64,000 bases of DNA from NCBI GenBank assembly GCA_003283415.1, contig QBXH01000002.1, forward strand, positions 62,001 to 126,000, given 5' to 3'. Origin of the DNA: Prochlorococcus sp. AG-321-E21 (GTDB lineage Bacteria; Cyanobacteriota; Cyanobacteriia; PCC-6307; Cyanobiaceae). Numbering within the stretch: the stretch's first letter is position 1; each line of letters begins with the position of its first letter. Position numbers and translations under genes: made by a program. This document shows positions 40,820 to 52,443 of this stretch, piece after piece. Below the pieces are notes generated by a model. That model ran no database searches. It was not told the DNA's origin and was given only the letters and a program-made list of their open reading frames with translations.

Positions 40820-42442
40820 TTGGAATTAATTACGAAAAAATCAATCCTAATAATTGCTCCAAGCTTAATTGCAGAATCTTTATCACTTAAGTTAACTTCA
40901 TTAGATAATAATTTAAACATCGTACTAAATAGTGGAAGCAAAAATTTAAATCCCGATTTAATAATATGGAATATTCTTAATTACCAATCGGAAGAACTAA
41001 TAAGATTAGAACTATTAAAATTAAAAGAAAGGTGGGATGAATCAAAGATTCTTGTAATTTTTTCAGGTGATCTCATAAATAAAACAAACATGACTCCCTC
41101 TTTAAATAGCGAGGGATTACTTTTAAACCCCAGTGTAGATAAGGTCCTTGAATCTATTAATATCATTACAGAAGGAGGTAGAGTATTTGACCTGAAAAAT
41201 AATCCCTCTATTAAAATAAAAAAAGAAAAAGAACTTACTTTTAACCAAAAGTTACTAACATCAGGTATTAAACAAATTGATACTGAGATTAATTATATTT
41301 TTAAATATGTAAACTCTAACTCAACACCCGAATTTTACAAATTCATTTTAAGGGGAAGATTAAGAGAACTTATCACAGCTAAATCTTTTCTCATATTCTT
41401 ATGGGGTAATTCCTTAGACTTATATTCAGAGGCTATTTATACTGAGAATAAAACTAATATAGAAAATAAAAATACAAATACTATCTTTATAAAAAATAAA
41501 AATACATTTGAAATTTGGGATTTAATTCTTAAACGTCTTAGTAAGAGATATAATTCAACAAATTTTGATGTTGACTTTAATAATTCACCAATCATTTTGT
41601 CTGGAATAAAAAAAGAGTTTATTTCTCGTCTAATCTGCAAAATGCTTGATGAACTTGATATATTAATAAAAAATATAAAAGATAACTATAAAGAAAAAGA
41701 TTACAAAGAAGATTTTAATTCTCTTATTGAAGAACTTAAGCTTAATACTCTTTCAAATATAACTGAAAGCTATTTCAGAGTTAAAAAAAATGGCGAGTCC
41801 ATTTCAATAAATGAATATTTTTATAAAGAAATAACCTGCAACGAAATAGATAGAGAATCTCATGAATCAATTATGTTTATCGATCCAATAATAAAAAATG
41901 AGCCAATAGATTATGATGGCAAACTATTGCCTTTATATGAAACAGAATCATTTATTGTTCTAGAAAATATAATATCCAATTGGATAATAAGAAATTGTAA
42001 TTTATTAGCTTCCGAAGTCTTTAATATTTGTTCAAGTTGGCCGGAATTAAGAACGATCCTTATAAATCCCCAATTGCAATCTACAAGAGCTTTTGAAAGA
42101 TTTAGAAATAATGTAAATAACTTTAATAGGTGGCATGAGAATATCTATATGCCTATCTATTTATATGAAAGTAAACGTGAATATATTGATATTATTGATT
42201 CTAAGTTTACTAGATACTATAAAAATGAGAATAGAGAAAAAGAACTAGAAAATTTAGAATGGTTTCAAAAACAAGTAACTTTATTAGTAGAAATTAGAGA
42301 TGCAGTAGCTCCACAACTAGAACTTGCAGTAAAATATATTGGTAGCCTTTTCGTGAATTTCTTAACAAAAATAGTTGGCAAGGCTATTGGATTAGTTGGG
42401 AAAGGAATCCTACAAGGTTTAGGCAGATCTAATACTAAATAA
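40820..42442 (+). CDS. DUF3685-like protein
   Basis: 540-aa ORF of cyanobacterial DUF3685 type. Confidence 0.65.
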   Translation: MELITKKSILIIAPSLIAESLSLKLTSLDNNLNIVLNSGSKNLNPDLIIWNILNYQSEELIRLELLKLKERWDESKILVIFSGDLINKTNMTPSLNSEGLLLNPSVDKVLESINIITEGGRVFDLKNNPSIKIKKEKELTFNQKLLTSGIKQIDTEINYIFKYVNSNSTPEFYKFILRGRLRELITAKSFLIFLWGNSLDLYSEAIYTENKTNIENKNTNTIFIKNKNTFEIWDLILKRLSKRYNSTNFDVDFNNSPIILSGIKKEFISRLICKMLDELDILIKNIKDNYKEKDYKEDFNSLIEELKLNTLSNITESYFRVKKNGESISINEYFYKEITCNEIDRESHESIMFIDPIIKNEPIDYDGKLLPLYETESFIVLENIISNWIIRNCNLLASEVFNICSSWPELRTILINPQLQSTRAFERFRNNVNNFNRWHENIYMPIYLYESKREYIDIIDSKFTRYYKNENREKELENLEWFQKQVTLLVEIRDAVAPQLELAVKYIGSLFVNFLTKIVGKAIGLVGKGILQGLGRSNTK

Positions 42443-42456
42443 ATTTTAAAACCTTA

Positions 42457-42990
42457 ATGAAGATATTCCAATCAATACTAATCTTATTATTATTTTTTAC
42501 TTCTTATCCCGCTAATGCTAGTAGAGATACTGATAGTTATGAAGGAAATATTTTTCCAATATATGCAGGAAATGGAGCAATAGTTCCTTCTCAAACCACA
42601 CTTGAGGAATCATTAAAAAACGAGAGGGTCTCTGTTTTATTTTTTTATCTTGACGATAGTTCTGATAGTAAGGCAATGGCTCCAGTAATTTCTGGTTTAG
42701 ATCTAATATGGAGGAATAATATTGACTTGATAGCTCTTACTACAGATGAATTACAAACTGGGGAATCAGCATCAGACTCAAATCAACCCAATTACTATTG
42801 GAATGGTTTAATTCCTCAGACTATAATTTTGGATAGCCATGGCGAGGTGAGATTTGATAAGAATGGTATGGTTGAAATTGATGATTTGAATAAAATAATT
42901 GGCGAATTAAAAGGTATTGATATAGGCGAATCTAAATTCTCAGTTAAAAGTTTTAACGAATATAACAGTATAATCTCGGAAAAAGAATGA
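42457..42990 (+). CDS. Thioredoxin-like thylakoid/secreted protein
   Basis: Signal peptide, VSVLFFYLDDSSDSKAMAPVISGLD, LIPQTIILDSHGEVRFD. Confidence 0.65.
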   Translation: MKIFQSILILLLFFTSYPANASRDTDSYEGNIFPIYAGNGAIVPSQTTLEESLKNERVSVLFFYLDDSSDSKAMAPVISGLDLIWRNNIDLIALTTDELQTGESASDSNQPNYYWNGLIPQTIILDSHGEVRFDKNGMVEIDDLNKIIGELKGIDIGESKFSVKSFNEYNSIISEKE

Positions 42991-43020
42991 TTTCTAATGA
43001 CTTTTTAAAATAAGAATCCC

Positions 43021-44187
43021 ATGTTTATAGTAAATATATTTCTAATACTTTTATTTGTAATAGTTTTTTCTGATTTATATATTAATTACTTTCCAAAATC
43101 AAAATTAGTTTTAGTACCTCTAGATTTTAAATTAAGAAAAAAGGATAGTAATATTGAAATGGTTATTGATTTAAAAATAACAAATAAGAGTAAATCTAAA
43201 GAAACTATGGTTTCTAATCTATCTCTAGATATTGATTTTTTAAAAAGTAACAATAATCAATATCTTAAAGAGTTAAATTATGAGCAAAGGATTTATATTT
43301 ATGCTGGATCCATTAAAAAAAACATAAATAATTATTGGCCAACAACTATTATTAAAGCAAACTCAGAAATTTCAATACAAGTAATTTTAAAATTTAAAAA
43401 TAGCGATTTAAAAAATAAAATAAAATATTTATGGTTAAAAGTGTTTTGGGATAATTACGGTCATTTCGGAATTACTAAAAAGCAAGATGCTTTTTTAGTT
43501 AACGTTAATCGTCATAACGAAAAGAAAAAAGAGCTGATTCAAATTCCTTTAAAGCAAGGATATAAAGCTATTGCTGTTAAAACTGATTTGCTTGGATCCT
43601 TTGATAATCCAATAGAAACTGTAATGAAATATTGTAAGGATGTTGCAAAGAAAAATGATATTTTAACCATAGGTGAGACACCTCTTGCAATAATGCAAGG
43701 ACGATACATAGCTCCTCAGAATTTAGAGTATAATATTTTTTCTAAGTTATTATGTTATTTTTTCCACCCAACAAGTAGTCTCGCAACCGCTTGTGGGATG
43801 CAATTACTAATCGATAAAATAGGTGTAACGAGGATAACCTTTTCTTTGATTTTTGGCTTTTTATTTAAATGTATAGGTATTAAGGGAATATTTTATAGAT
43901 TAACTGGTTTTGAATCTTCACTAATTGATGACATTAGCGGGACAGTTGTTCCATATGATAAAAGCATAGTCATGGGGCCAATAAAAACGAAATTATTTTG
44001 CGAAAAGTTATCAAAACAGCTTGAGGTAGAAGTAGCAGTAGTTGATGTTAATGATCTTGGTGGTGTAAAAATATTAGCCAGTTCAAATGATTCAGTAAAT
44101 AATATACTCAAAGAAATCTTAAAGGTAAATCCAGCAGGCAATTCTGATGAAAAAACACCTATAGTATTAATAAGGAACAATGAATAA
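43021..44187 (+). CDS. Protein with CofE-like F420 ligase domain
   Basis: N-terminal TM; AVKTDLLGSFDNPIETVMKYCKDVAKKNDILTIGETPLAIMQGRYI resembles the F420 ligase-like fold. Confidence 0.65.
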   Translation: MFIVNIFLILLFVIVFSDLYINYFPKSKLVLVPLDFKLRKKDSNIEMVIDLKITNKSKSKETMVSNLSLDIDFLKSNNNQYLKELNYEQRIYIYAGSIKKNINNYWPTTIIKANSEISIQVILKFKNSDLKNKIKYLWLKVFWDNYGHFGITKKQDAFLVNVNRHNEKKKELIQIPLKQGYKAIAVKTDLLGSFDNPIETVMKYCKDVAKKNDILTIGETPLAIMQGRYIAPQNLEYNIFSKLLCYFFHPTSSLATACGMQLLIDKIGVTRITFSLIFGFLFKCIGIKGIFYRLTGFESSLIDDISGTVVPYDKSIVMGPIKTKLFCEKLSKQLEVEVAVVDVNDLGGVKILASSNDSVNNILKEILKVNPAGNSDEKTPIVLIRNNE

Positions 44188-45243
44188 ATGAAACAAGATC
44201 TCAATCATGTTTTAAATTCTAATAAGGACAAAAATGTTACGTTTGAGGAGCTACATATTCGTCATTTAAAACTATTAATAGATTTAAAAAGTAAGAAGTT
44301 AAATAATTGGTTTTTAAAAATGGCAATCATAAACACTTTTGACGATTTAAAGATTTTTTTAAATCATCTAAAGAAAAATAAACATAAATGCATTATTGCA
44401 ATAGAAGAAAAAAAAATTATAGGTTATTTAACTATATTTCCCTTAAACGATAAAGGTACCTGTTTAAAAATATCAAAGCCTAATCTAATAAATATAAATA
44501 CCTCTATCACCGAAAAAGATTTGACAATGGGATTGATTAAAAAATCAATCTCAATTACAGATATTAAAACGTCAAGCTGGATTATTAATTCTGATATCGA
44601 AAATAGATACCTTATTTCAAGCTCTAGAGAATTAGGATTTCAACCATTAGAAAAGGTTAAACTTTGGAGTAAAGATAATATTAATGAATCCATTAATGAA
44701 ACAAATATAGATTCTTATTCATCAAAAAAATTACAAGAAATTAATAAATTAAATTTGATAAATGTTCTTAATTTTATCCGTTCAAATCAATCTCCTCTAA
44801 TAAGAACGATATTAGATCTAAGTCAAAAAGATATATCCAATAGAAATGATTTCAATAGTGGTGCAATAATTAATGATGATTCAGTTTTGTGCACTATATT
44901 AAAAGATATAAATTTTCAAGATGGTAAGATCTATACTTTAACAATTGGCAAAAGTTGGGACAATAGATTGAATAATGTTTTAAAAGATATTTTATATAAT
45001 TTTTTTAAAAAATCTCCTTATTCTGTCATTAAGACCTACGAAGAGAATACTGAATTAAATTCATATCTAGATACTGCTGGTTTTACCGAAAAATTTCAAG
45101 AAATTATACTTGTTAGAAATACAATTATTAGGAACGAATCTAAGCAGATAAATAAATTAAACCAATCATTTGAATCAATATTTGAAAAATTAAACCCACA
45201 AGGAAATGCTTATCCATCTCCTTTCCCTGTAAAGTCTAAGTGA
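44188..45243 (+). CDS. Conserved hypothetical, possible GNAT-like fold
   Basis: 351-aa ORF in an operon-like context; weak acetyltransferase-like C-terminus. Confidence 0.55.
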   Translation: MKQDLNHVLNSNKDKNVTFEELHIRHLKLLIDLKSKKLNNWFLKMAIINTFDDLKIFLNHLKKNKHKCIIAIEEKKIIGYLTIFPLNDKGTCLKISKPNLININTSITEKDLTMGLIKKSISITDIKTSSWIINSDIENRYLISSSRELGFQPLEKVKLWSKDNINESINETNIDSYSSKKLQEINKLNLINVLNFIRSNQSPLIRTILDLSQKDISNRNDFNSGAIINDDSVLCTILKDINFQDGKIYTLTIGKSWDNRLNNVLKDILYNFFKKSPYSVIKTYEENTELNSYLDTAGFTEKFQEIILVRNTIIRNESKQINKLNQSFESIFEKLNPQGNAYPSPFPVKSK

Positions 45244-45695
45244 AATATTGCAAGCCCAAATCTAAGTCAATATTAAGTTTAGATGTAGGAACTAAAAGAA
45301 TAGGTTTAGCCTATTGTGATTCACTTTGCATTACGGTAAATATTCTTCCTGCAGTAAATAGAGAACAAAACAATCACGAGTTAAAAACTATTAAAAAGCA
45401 CATTCATAAACTTAATTTAACTGGTTTTATTGTTGGATTACCCCTTGATGATAGAGGGGAAATGACTTCTCAAGCTTTTGATTGCGAAACTTATGGGGAA
45501 TATCTTTTTAATGAATTAAAACTTCCTTTCTCCTTTGTTAATGAACATAGTTCCACGTGGGAATCAACAAATAGATTTGGTATAAAGAAAGATAAATCTG
45601 GACTTATTGATAGCTTATCTGCGAAAGTAATTCTTGAACAATGGATTCAGGAAGGTCCTGAGTTAAAAGAATTAGTGGGTAATAAACACATATAA
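45240..45695 (+). CDS. RuvX/YqgF-family protein
   Basis: [32 protein letters not shown] motifs. Confidence 0.85.
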   Translation: MKYCKPKSKSILSLDVGTKRIGLAYCDSLCITVNILPAVNREQNNHELKTIKKHIHKLNLTGFIVGLPLDDRGEMTSQAFDCETYGEYLFNELKLPFSFVNEHSSTWESTNRFGIKKDKSGLIDSLSAKVILEQWIQEGPELKELVGNKHI

Positions 45696-45727
45696 TATTA
45701 ATATTAGTGTATATGTGTTAACTCAAA

Positions 45728-46264
45728 ATGACCGAACATAAATCCCAAGATAATTATGAAGCTCAGACGCTTATTTTAAATGATTCAAATGGAAATGAAC
45801 TCTTTTGTTATCTTGAACAAATAGTAAAGGTTGAAGAAAAAGAATATGCGTTATTAACACCTGTTGACACTCCAGTAAGTCTTTTTAAAATTAATGAAAA
45901 AGAGGAGCCCGAATTAATTGACAAAATAGAGAAAAATGAACAAGTCTTAAATAATGCTGATGCAGTACTTCAAGAACACGATCTAAAACTTATAAGATCG
46001 GCAGTTACATTAACTGTATCTGGAGAACTAGAAGAGCCCATTTATGATGAGTTAGAAGAAGATGGCCTTAATGATGAAAGTGAGACTTACGAATTACTTG
46101 TTAATTTTAATTTATTAGAACAAGAATATGGATTATATATCCCTTTAGATCCTTTTTTTATTGTAGGAAAACTTGAAGGTCAAGGGGCATTATTAATTGA
46201 GGATGAAGAGTTTGATAAAGTTCAACCTTTAATTGAAACTGAGTTGGAAAAGAGTAGTTTATAA
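45728..46264 (+). CDS. DUF3727-like protein
   Basis: ILNDSNGNELFCYLEQIVKVEEKEYALLTPVDTPVSLF pattern. Confidence 0.75.
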   Translation: MTEHKSQDNYEAQTLILNDSNGNELFCYLEQIVKVEEKEYALLTPVDTPVSLFKINEKEEPELIDKIEKNEQVLNNADAVLQEHDLKLIRSAVTLTVSGELEEPIYDELEEDGLNDESETYELLVNFNLLEQEYGLYIPLDPFFIVGKLEGQGALLIEDEEFDKVQPLIETELEKSSL

Positions 46265-46268
46265 AGTA

Positions 46269-46763
46269 ATGAATTCTATTGTAAAAGCACATTGGGATTC
46301 TAAATTACCTATATATGATATATCTCATTTAAAACTACAAAAAAAAGGAATTAAAAGCTTATTAATAGATGTTGATGGTACATTATTAAGTCGACAATCA
46401 AATGTGATTCCATTAAATGTTAAAAAGTGGATTAGAGAATCAAAAAAGTTATTCTCTTTATATTTAATAAGTAATAATCCCTCTGATGAACGAATTAGAA
46501 AGATAGCCAAGGAATTAGATATCAGATATAAATCAAACGCTCTAAAACCAAGAAAAAAAATTACTTTAGATGTCATTTCAGAAATGAATGAAGACATAAA
46601 AAATATTGCTATCATTGGAGATAGAATTTTTACAGATGTTATGGTCGGAAATAGATGTAATATTCAAACAATATTAGTAAAACGTTTAAGCAGAAAGGGT
46701 TTACCTCTAAAATTAAATTTAACATTAATCCTAGAAAAATTGATTAGTATTTTCTTAAAATGA
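46269..46763 (+). CDS. YqeG-family HAD phosphatase
   Basis: [43 protein letters not shown] at 46269. Confidence 0.88.
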   Translation: MNSIVKAHWDSKLPIYDISHLKLQKKGIKSLLIDVDGTLLSRQSNVIPLNVKKWIRESKKLFSLYLISNNPSDERIRKIAKELDIRYKSNALKPRKKITLDVISEMNEDIKNIAIIGDRIFTDVMVGNRCNIQTILVKRLSRKGLPLKLNLTLILEKLISIFLK

Positions 46764-47842
46764 AGACATGGGTAGTGAAAATTGGTACTAGTATTCTCAG
46801 AGGAAATAATGAGAAATCAACAGACCAAGTAATTGAAAGTTTATGTAAATCTTTTACAGATTTTATTTTAAAAGGGAATAAAGTCATTCTCGTTACCAGT
46901 GGTGCAGTTGGATTAGGATGTAAGAAATTAAATTTGAATACAAGACCAAAAGAACTTAGTACTCTTCAAGCTGTGGCTGCTGTAGGTCAAGTAAATTTAA
47001 TGACTTTGTATGATAAAACAATGAAAAAATTAGGTCATAATATAGCTCAAATACTTGTAACGAAAACTGATTTTAATTCGCGCGAATCCTTCAATAACGC
47101 TTCCAAAACTTTAAAAAAATTAATAGATTTAAATGTTGTGCCTATAGTCAATGAGAATGATTCGGTTGCTAATGAAGAGCTTAGATATGGAGATAATGAT
47201 ACTCTCTCTGCTTTAGTTGCCTTAGCAATAAATGCTAATAAGCTTATTTTATTAACTGATATAGAAAATTTATATTCCAAAGACCCAAGAAATAATAAGG
47301 ATGCTCATCCAATAAAAGAGCTTAATATTAATGAATTAAAGATTATTAAAGATAAAAATAATAAAAACTATAATAATGAATGGGGCACAGGTGGAATTGC
47401 CACAAAACTAACTGCTGCAGAAATCGCCACAAAAGGAGGCGTAGAAGTTCAATTAGCCGATGGCAGAAATGAAAAAAATTTAATAAATATTTTTAATAAC
47501 AAAAAAATAGGCACGATTTTTCATCCTGTAGATAAACCAGTTGGTAACAAAAAAAGTTGGTTATCTCACGCTATTAAAACTGTTGGAGAAATAACATTAG
47601 ACGAAGGGGCTTGTCTAGCTATTGAAAAAAAAGGTGCATCTCTTTTAGTAGTAGGGGTTAAAGACGTCGAAGGAGACTTTACCGTTAACCAGGCTGTTAG
47701 AATTGTAAATACAAATAAGAAGGAAGTTGCTAAAGGTATAACATCAATGAGTAGTGAATATCTAAAAAGAATTTTGAACAAAGAAGAAACGATCAATTTA
47801 TCAATGATCGTTGTACATAGGGATGTTCTTGCTCTTACCTAA
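46760..47842 (+). CDS. proB: Glutamate 5-kinase
   Basis: [32 protein letters not shown] and C-terminal PUA domain. Confidence 0.95.
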   Translation: MKTWVVKIGTSILRGNNEKSTDQVIESLCKSFTDFILKGNKVILVTSGAVGLGCKKLNLNTRPKELSTLQAVAAVGQVNLMTLYDKTMKKLGHNIAQILVTKTDFNSRESFNNASKTLKKLIDLNVVPIVNENDSVANEELRYGDNDTLSALVALAINANKLILLTDIENLYSKDPRNNKDAHPIKELNINELKIIKDKNNKNYNNEWGTGGIATKLTAAEIATKGGVEVQLADGRNEKNLINIFNNKKIGTIFHPVDKPVGNKKSWLSHAIKTVGEITLDEGACLAIEKKGASLLVVGVKDVEGDFTVNQAVRIVNTNKKEVAKGITSMSSEYLKRILNKEETINLSMIVVHRDVLALT

Positions 47843-47861
47843 AAATAATTTAAAATAACAA

Positions 47862-48896
47862 ATGTTACTAAGTAAATTAGTCGATCTTATAAAGACTGGG
47901 GATTCAAAATTTATTAAAGCAAATATATTCGAAAATACAGATATTGAAAATGCTGCTTCTTTAGATATTGCTTCAAAAAATCAAATATCTTTTTTAGAAG
48001 AAAACAATATCTTGAAAGAGAATTTAGGAAAAACTTCTGCTTCAGCGATTATTGTATCTAATAATAGTGAAACATTAGGTTTACTAGACTCATTGAAAAT
48101 TTCAAACATAGTTGTAGGCAATCCTAGAATTGCTTTTGCAGAAGTATTAAATTATTTATATGAACAAATTAATTTCAATCCAGGTATAGATGATTCCGCT
48201 GTTATTAAAACATCTGCAATAATTGGAGATAATTGTTATTTGGGAGCTAACGTATATATTGGTGAAAATACAATAATTGGCAAAAATAACCAGATTTTCC
48301 CTGGAGCAAAAATTTTAGGAAATGTTCAATTAGGTAATAACAATATAATTCATCCAAATTGTGTAATTTACGAAAATACAAGTATTGAAAATAATTGCGT
48401 TATAAATTCTAATACTGTTATTGGTTCTGAAGGATTTGGTTTTGTTCCTCAAAATGGTAAGTGGATTAAAATGCCACAAACAGGATCCGTAATAATAAAG
48501 AGCTTTGTAGAAATTGGTACCAACTGTTGTATTGATAGGCCATCCGTAGGAAATACGTTTATTGATGAAGGAACAAAAATGGATAACTTAGTTCAAATAG
48601 GTCATGGAGTTAAGGTAGGGAAAAATTGTGCTTTTGCTGCTCAAGTTGGAATAGCAGGAGGAGCTATTATTGGAGATGGAGTAATACTCGCTGGACAAGT
48701 AGGGGTTAATAACAGAGTGAAAGTAGGTAATAATGTTATAGCAAGTTCAAAATGTGGGATCCATTGTGATATTGAAGATGGGGAAGTTGTTAGCGGTTTT
48801 CCAGCTATGAAAAATAAATCTTGGTTAAGGAGCTCAACTGTGTTTAAAAAATTACCTGAATTAGCAAAAAGGCTTAGACAACTAGACAAGAAATAA
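47862..48896 (+). CDS. lpxD: UDP-3-O-acylglucosamine N-acyltransferase
   Basis: Hexapeptide repeats, IGSEGFGFVPQNGKWIKMPQTGSVII. Confidence 0.93.
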   Translation: MLLSKLVDLIKTGDSKFIKANIFENTDIENAASLDIASKNQISFLEENNILKENLGKTSASAIIVSNNSETLGLLDSLKISNIVVGNPRIAFAEVLNYLYEQINFNPGIDDSAVIKTSAIIGDNCYLGANVYIGENTIIGKNNQIFPGAKILGNVQLGNNNIIHPNCVIYENTSIENNCVINSNTVIGSEGFGFVPQNGKWIKMPQTGSVIIKSFVEIGTNCCIDRPSVGNTFIDEGTKMDNLVQIGHGVKVGKNCAFAAQVGIAGGAIIGDGVILAGQVGVNNRVKVGNNVIASSKCGIHCDIEDGEVVSGFPAMKNKSWLRSSTVFKKLPELAKRLRQLDKK

Positions 48897-48925
48897 ATTA
48901 TTCTTTTACTAAAAATAAAAACTAA

Positions 48926-49999
48926 ATGAAGAGACATAAAGTTGTTCTACTTTCTGGAGATGGTATAGGTCCAGAAATCTCAGAAATTTCAATAAAAATA
49001 TTAAATAAACTCTCTCAAAAATATGATTTTAATATTGAGATAAAAGAAGAACTTTTTGGAGGAATAGCTTATGAAAAGTATAATGATCCAGCTCCTAAAT
49101 CAACATTAGATCAGTGTAAAGCTAGTGATGCAGTACTTTTAGCTTGTGTAGGTGATATAAAATATGATACTTTACCAAGAGAATTACGCCCCGAGAGTGG
49201 TTTACTTAAATTAAGATCTGCATTGAATTTATTTGCTAATATTAGACCAGTAAAAATAAGAAAATCTCTTCTTGATTCAAGTTCCTTAAAAAAAGAAATC
49301 GTTGAAAATGTAGATCTAATTGTAGTAAGAGAATTAATAGGTGGAATATATTTTGGACAGCCTAGAGGACAAATAAGTAACACTAAAGTTAAAAAAGCTT
49401 TCAATACGATGGTTTATGACTCAAACGAAATAAAAAGAATAACAGAAGTTGCAATTAAACTAGCAAATCAAAGAAGTAAAAAAATATGTTCAGTAGATAA
49501 ATCAAACGTACTCGAAGTAAGCCAGTTATGGAGAGATACAGTTTTAGATATCGTTTCAAAAAATAAAGATTTAAGTTTAAGTAATATGTATGTTGATAAT
49601 GCTGCTATGCAACTTGTAAAGGATCCAAGTCAATTTGATGTAATTTTAACAAGTAATTTGTTCGGTGATATTTTAAGTGACTTAGCCGCAATGATTACTG
49701 GATCTATTGGAATGCTTCCATCCGCATCTTTAAGTAATTCAGGGCCTGGGGTTTTTGAACCTGTTCATGGTTCTGCACCTGATATAGCAGGTAAAGATAT
49801 AGCTAATCCTATAGCTATGGCTTTATCAACATCAATGATGCTTAAAATTGGCCTAAATGAGATAGAAGCTGCAGATGATATAGAAAAAGCTATAGATAAT
49901 GTTTTATCGAATGGATATAGAACCTCCGATTTGAAAAAGGGAAATTGCAAGGTTCTTTCATGTAGTGAAATTGGAGAGAAAATTATTCAAGAAATTTGA
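48926..49999 (+). CDS. leuB: 3-isopropylmalate dehydrogenase
   Basis: LLSGDGIGPEI, NLFGDILSDLAAMITGSIGMLPSASL, EPVHGSAPDIAGK. Confidence 0.95.
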   Translation: MKRHKVVLLSGDGIGPEISEISIKILNKLSQKYDFNIEIKEELFGGIAYEKYNDPAPKSTLDQCKASDAVLLACVGDIKYDTLPRELRPESGLLKLRSALNLFANIRPVKIRKSLLDSSSLKKEIVENVDLIVVRELIGGIYFGQPRGQISNTKVKKAFNTMVYDSNEIKRITEVAIKLANQRSKKICSVDKSNVLEVSQLWRDTVLDIVSKNKDLSLSNMYVDNAAMQLVKDPSQFDVILTSNLFGDILSDLAAMITGSIGMLPSASLSNSGPGVFEPVHGSAPDIAGKDIANPIAMALSTSMMLKIGLNEIEAADDIEKAIDNVLSNGYRTSDLKKGNCKVLSCSEIGEKIIQEI

Positions 50000-50089
50000 A
50001 TAAAAAATTAATAAATTAAAAAATATCTTTAACTTGAACAAAAAGTTGGCATATTACCTGTCAGAATAATTTCATATTGTTTTTATAAA

Positions 50090-50989
50090 ATGTCTAAACG
50101 TCATCCAGTAGTAGCTGTAACAGGATCTTCAGGTGCAGGAACAAGCACAGTAAAAAGAGCATTTGAGCATATTTTTGCGAGAGAAGATATAGTTCCAGCT
50201 GTTGTTGAAGGAGATAGTTATCACAGGTTTGAGAGAATGCCTATGAAAAAAGCTATGGCAGAGGCACTCTCAAAAGGGGAAAATTTTTCTCACTTCGGAC
50301 CAGAAGCAAATCTTTTTGACAAATTAGAAGAGCTTTTTAAAATTTATGGTGAATCAGGTGGAGGAAAAAAAAGGTATTATCTTCACAGCCCTGAAGAAGC
50401 GCAGGAACATAACGCAAGATTAGGGACATCATTAGAACCAGGTCAATTCACACCATGGGAGGATATTCCAAATGGAACAGATGTTCTTTTCTACGAAGGA
50501 TTACATGGTGGTGTCGAGGGAGAAGGATACAATGTTTCTTCCTATGCTGACTTACTTGTTGGTGTAGTACCGATCACAAACTTAGAGTGGATACAAAAAA
50601 TTCATAGGGATAATGCTGAAAGAGGTTATTCAGCTGAAACTATAGTTGATACTATTTTGAGAAGAATGCCAGACTACATAAATCATATTTGTCCACAATT
50701 TAGTAAAACGGATATCAATTTCCAGAGAATACCTACTATTGACACCTCGAATCCCTTTATATGTAGAAACATTCCTACACCAGATGAAAGTTTTGTAATA
50801 ATACATTTCAGAAAAGGCGCAAGAGAAAAATGGGGAATTGACTTTCAATACCTTTTGGGAATGATTCATGATTCATTCATGTCAAGTCCAACGAGCATTG
50901 TTGTTAATGGAGGAAAAATGGGTTTCGCCATGGAATTGATACTAACTCCCATAATCCATAAAATGATTGAAGAAAAGAAACATTCATAA
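50090..50989 (+). CDS. prk: Phosphoribulokinase, class I (proteobacterial-type)
   Basis: GSSGAGTSTVKRAFEHIF, LFYEGLHGG, QFSKTDINFQRIPTIDTSNPFI resemble class I PRK. Confidence 0.9.
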   Translation: MSKRHPVVAVTGSSGAGTSTVKRAFEHIFAREDIVPAVVEGDSYHRFERMPMKKAMAEALSKGENFSHFGPEANLFDKLEELFKIYGESGGGKKRYYLHSPEEAQEHNARLGTSLEPGQFTPWEDIPNGTDVLFYEGLHGGVEGEGYNVSSYADLLVGVVPITNLEWIQKIHRDNAERGYSAETIVDTILRRMPDYINHICPQFSKTDINFQRIPTIDTSNPFICRNIPTPDESFVIIHFRKGAREKWGIDFQYLLGMIHDSFMSSPTSIVVNGGKMGFAMELILTPIIHKMIEEKKHS

Positions 50990-51170
50990 ATAGTACTAAT
51001 ACATCTTCTTTAAGCCTTAAAATTATCTGAATTTTTGAAGGTGAAAATATATAAAAGTAAAGTACTTAGTGTATTTTTAAAATTTAGCTATCAAGGAATT
51101 TCATATTTCTATATATCTCCCTTGATAAAAGGGCCTTATTTAGACTTAAATAGAAAAAACAGAAAATATA

Positions 51171-52049
51171 GTGTCTTTAATCGACTGGTTTGCCGCAAGG
51201 AGAAAAGATCAATTCGTTGGGAAGGTTTCTCAAGATACAGAGGAAAGTGATGGCCTTTGGGTTAAATGTTCAGAATGTAGTCAAGTTGCATATAGAAAAG
51301 ATTTAATATCAAATTTTAATGTATGCAGTAATTGTTCTCATCACAATAGAATCAATAGCGACGAAAGAATTAATATAATCGCTGATAAAGATTCATTTAA
51401 GGAGTTTGATGGTTTATTAAGTCCTACTGACCCTTTAAAATTTAAAGACAGGAGATCTTATTCAGACAGGATAAAAGAGAGTCAACAGGGGACAGGGCTC
51501 AAAGATGGTGTAATAACTGGTTTATGTTCCATTAATTCAATGCCTTTAGCCCTAGCAGTAATGGATTTTAGATTTATGGGAGGTTCAATGGGTTCAGTAG
51601 TTGGTGAAAAAATTACTCGGATAATTGAAAAAGCCACAATCGAAAAATATCCAATTTTGATAGTTTGTGCATCAGGAGGAGCAAGAATGCAAGAAGGTAT
51701 GTTGAGTCTTATGCAGATGGCTAAAATATCAGGTGCACTGAAAAAACATAGAGCTCAAAATCTACTTTATATGCCTTTGTTAACCCATCCCACTACTGGA
51801 GGTGTAACCGCAAGCTTTGCAATGTTGGGAGATTTGATATTGGCAGAGCCTAAAGCCCTTATTGGTTTTGCTGGAAGAAGAGTTATTGAACAAACATTAA
51901 GAGAAAAATTACCGGATAATTTTCAAACAGCAGAATATCTTTTAGAACATGGTTTTGTTGATTTAATTGTTGATAGGAAGGAACTAAAAATCACCTTAAC
52001 CAAAATTTTAAAAATTCATGGTGTAAAAGAATTAATTAAGGCAAATTAA
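51171..52049 (+). CDS. accD: Acetyl-CoA carboxylase carboxyltransferase beta subunit
   Basis: Zn-ribbon [43 protein letters not shown]. Confidence 0.97.
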   Translation: MSLIDWFAARRKDQFVGKVSQDTEESDGLWVKCSECSQVAYRKDLISNFNVCSNCSHHNRINSDERINIIADKDSFKEFDGLLSPTDPLKFKDRRSYSDRIKESQQGTGLKDGVITGLCSINSMPLALAVMDFRFMGGSMGSVVGEKITRIIEKATIEKYPILIVCASGGARMQEGMLSLMQMAKISGALKKHRAQNLLYMPLLTHPTTGGVTASFAMLGDLILAEPKALIGFAGRRVIEQTLREKLPDNFQTAEYLLEHGFVDLIVDRKELKITLTKILKIHGVKELIKAN

Positions 52050-52050
52050 A

Positions 52051-52443
52051 ATGATTAAAATTGTTTTAAATTTGTTTTCTTTATTTTTTGTTTTTTATAT
52101 TTTAATTTTAAATAATTTTAATTTAGTAATCGGTATTGGAAATGTAGATTGGTTACTTTTAAAAGAAAATGATGATGGAAAAGAATGGCTTGATATGGGA
52201 AGTATTAAGAAATTAAATGGAGACGAAATAAGTGTTCTAACTAAGTTTTTCAAAAATCCTAAAGATTTAAGTGATAAAGGCCAATTATCTCTCTACGTTA
52301 TGAACATCAATTGCAATGAAAAGACATTTAAAGATACTTCTATTAATGGAATCCCAAACCTTAATTCAAAGTGGCAAACTTCTAATAATGATGAGCTTAT
52401 TGATGTTGTAATTGAAAGAAGCTGTTCTGAGATCTTAAATTAA
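52051..52443 (+). CDS. Hypothetical secreted protein
   Basis: 130 aa with N-terminal hydrophobic segment. Confidence 0.6.
   Translation: MIKIVLNLFSLFFVFYILILNNFNLVIGIGNVDWLLLKENDDGKEWLDMGSIKKLNGDEISVLTKFFKNPKDLSDKGQLSLYVMNINCNEKTFKDTSINGIPNLNSKWQTSNNDELIDVVIERSCSEILN

Noticed and set aside
51035-51250. Plus-strand ORF upstream of accD
   Set aside because: Overlaps the accD start in another frame; basic, low-support translation.
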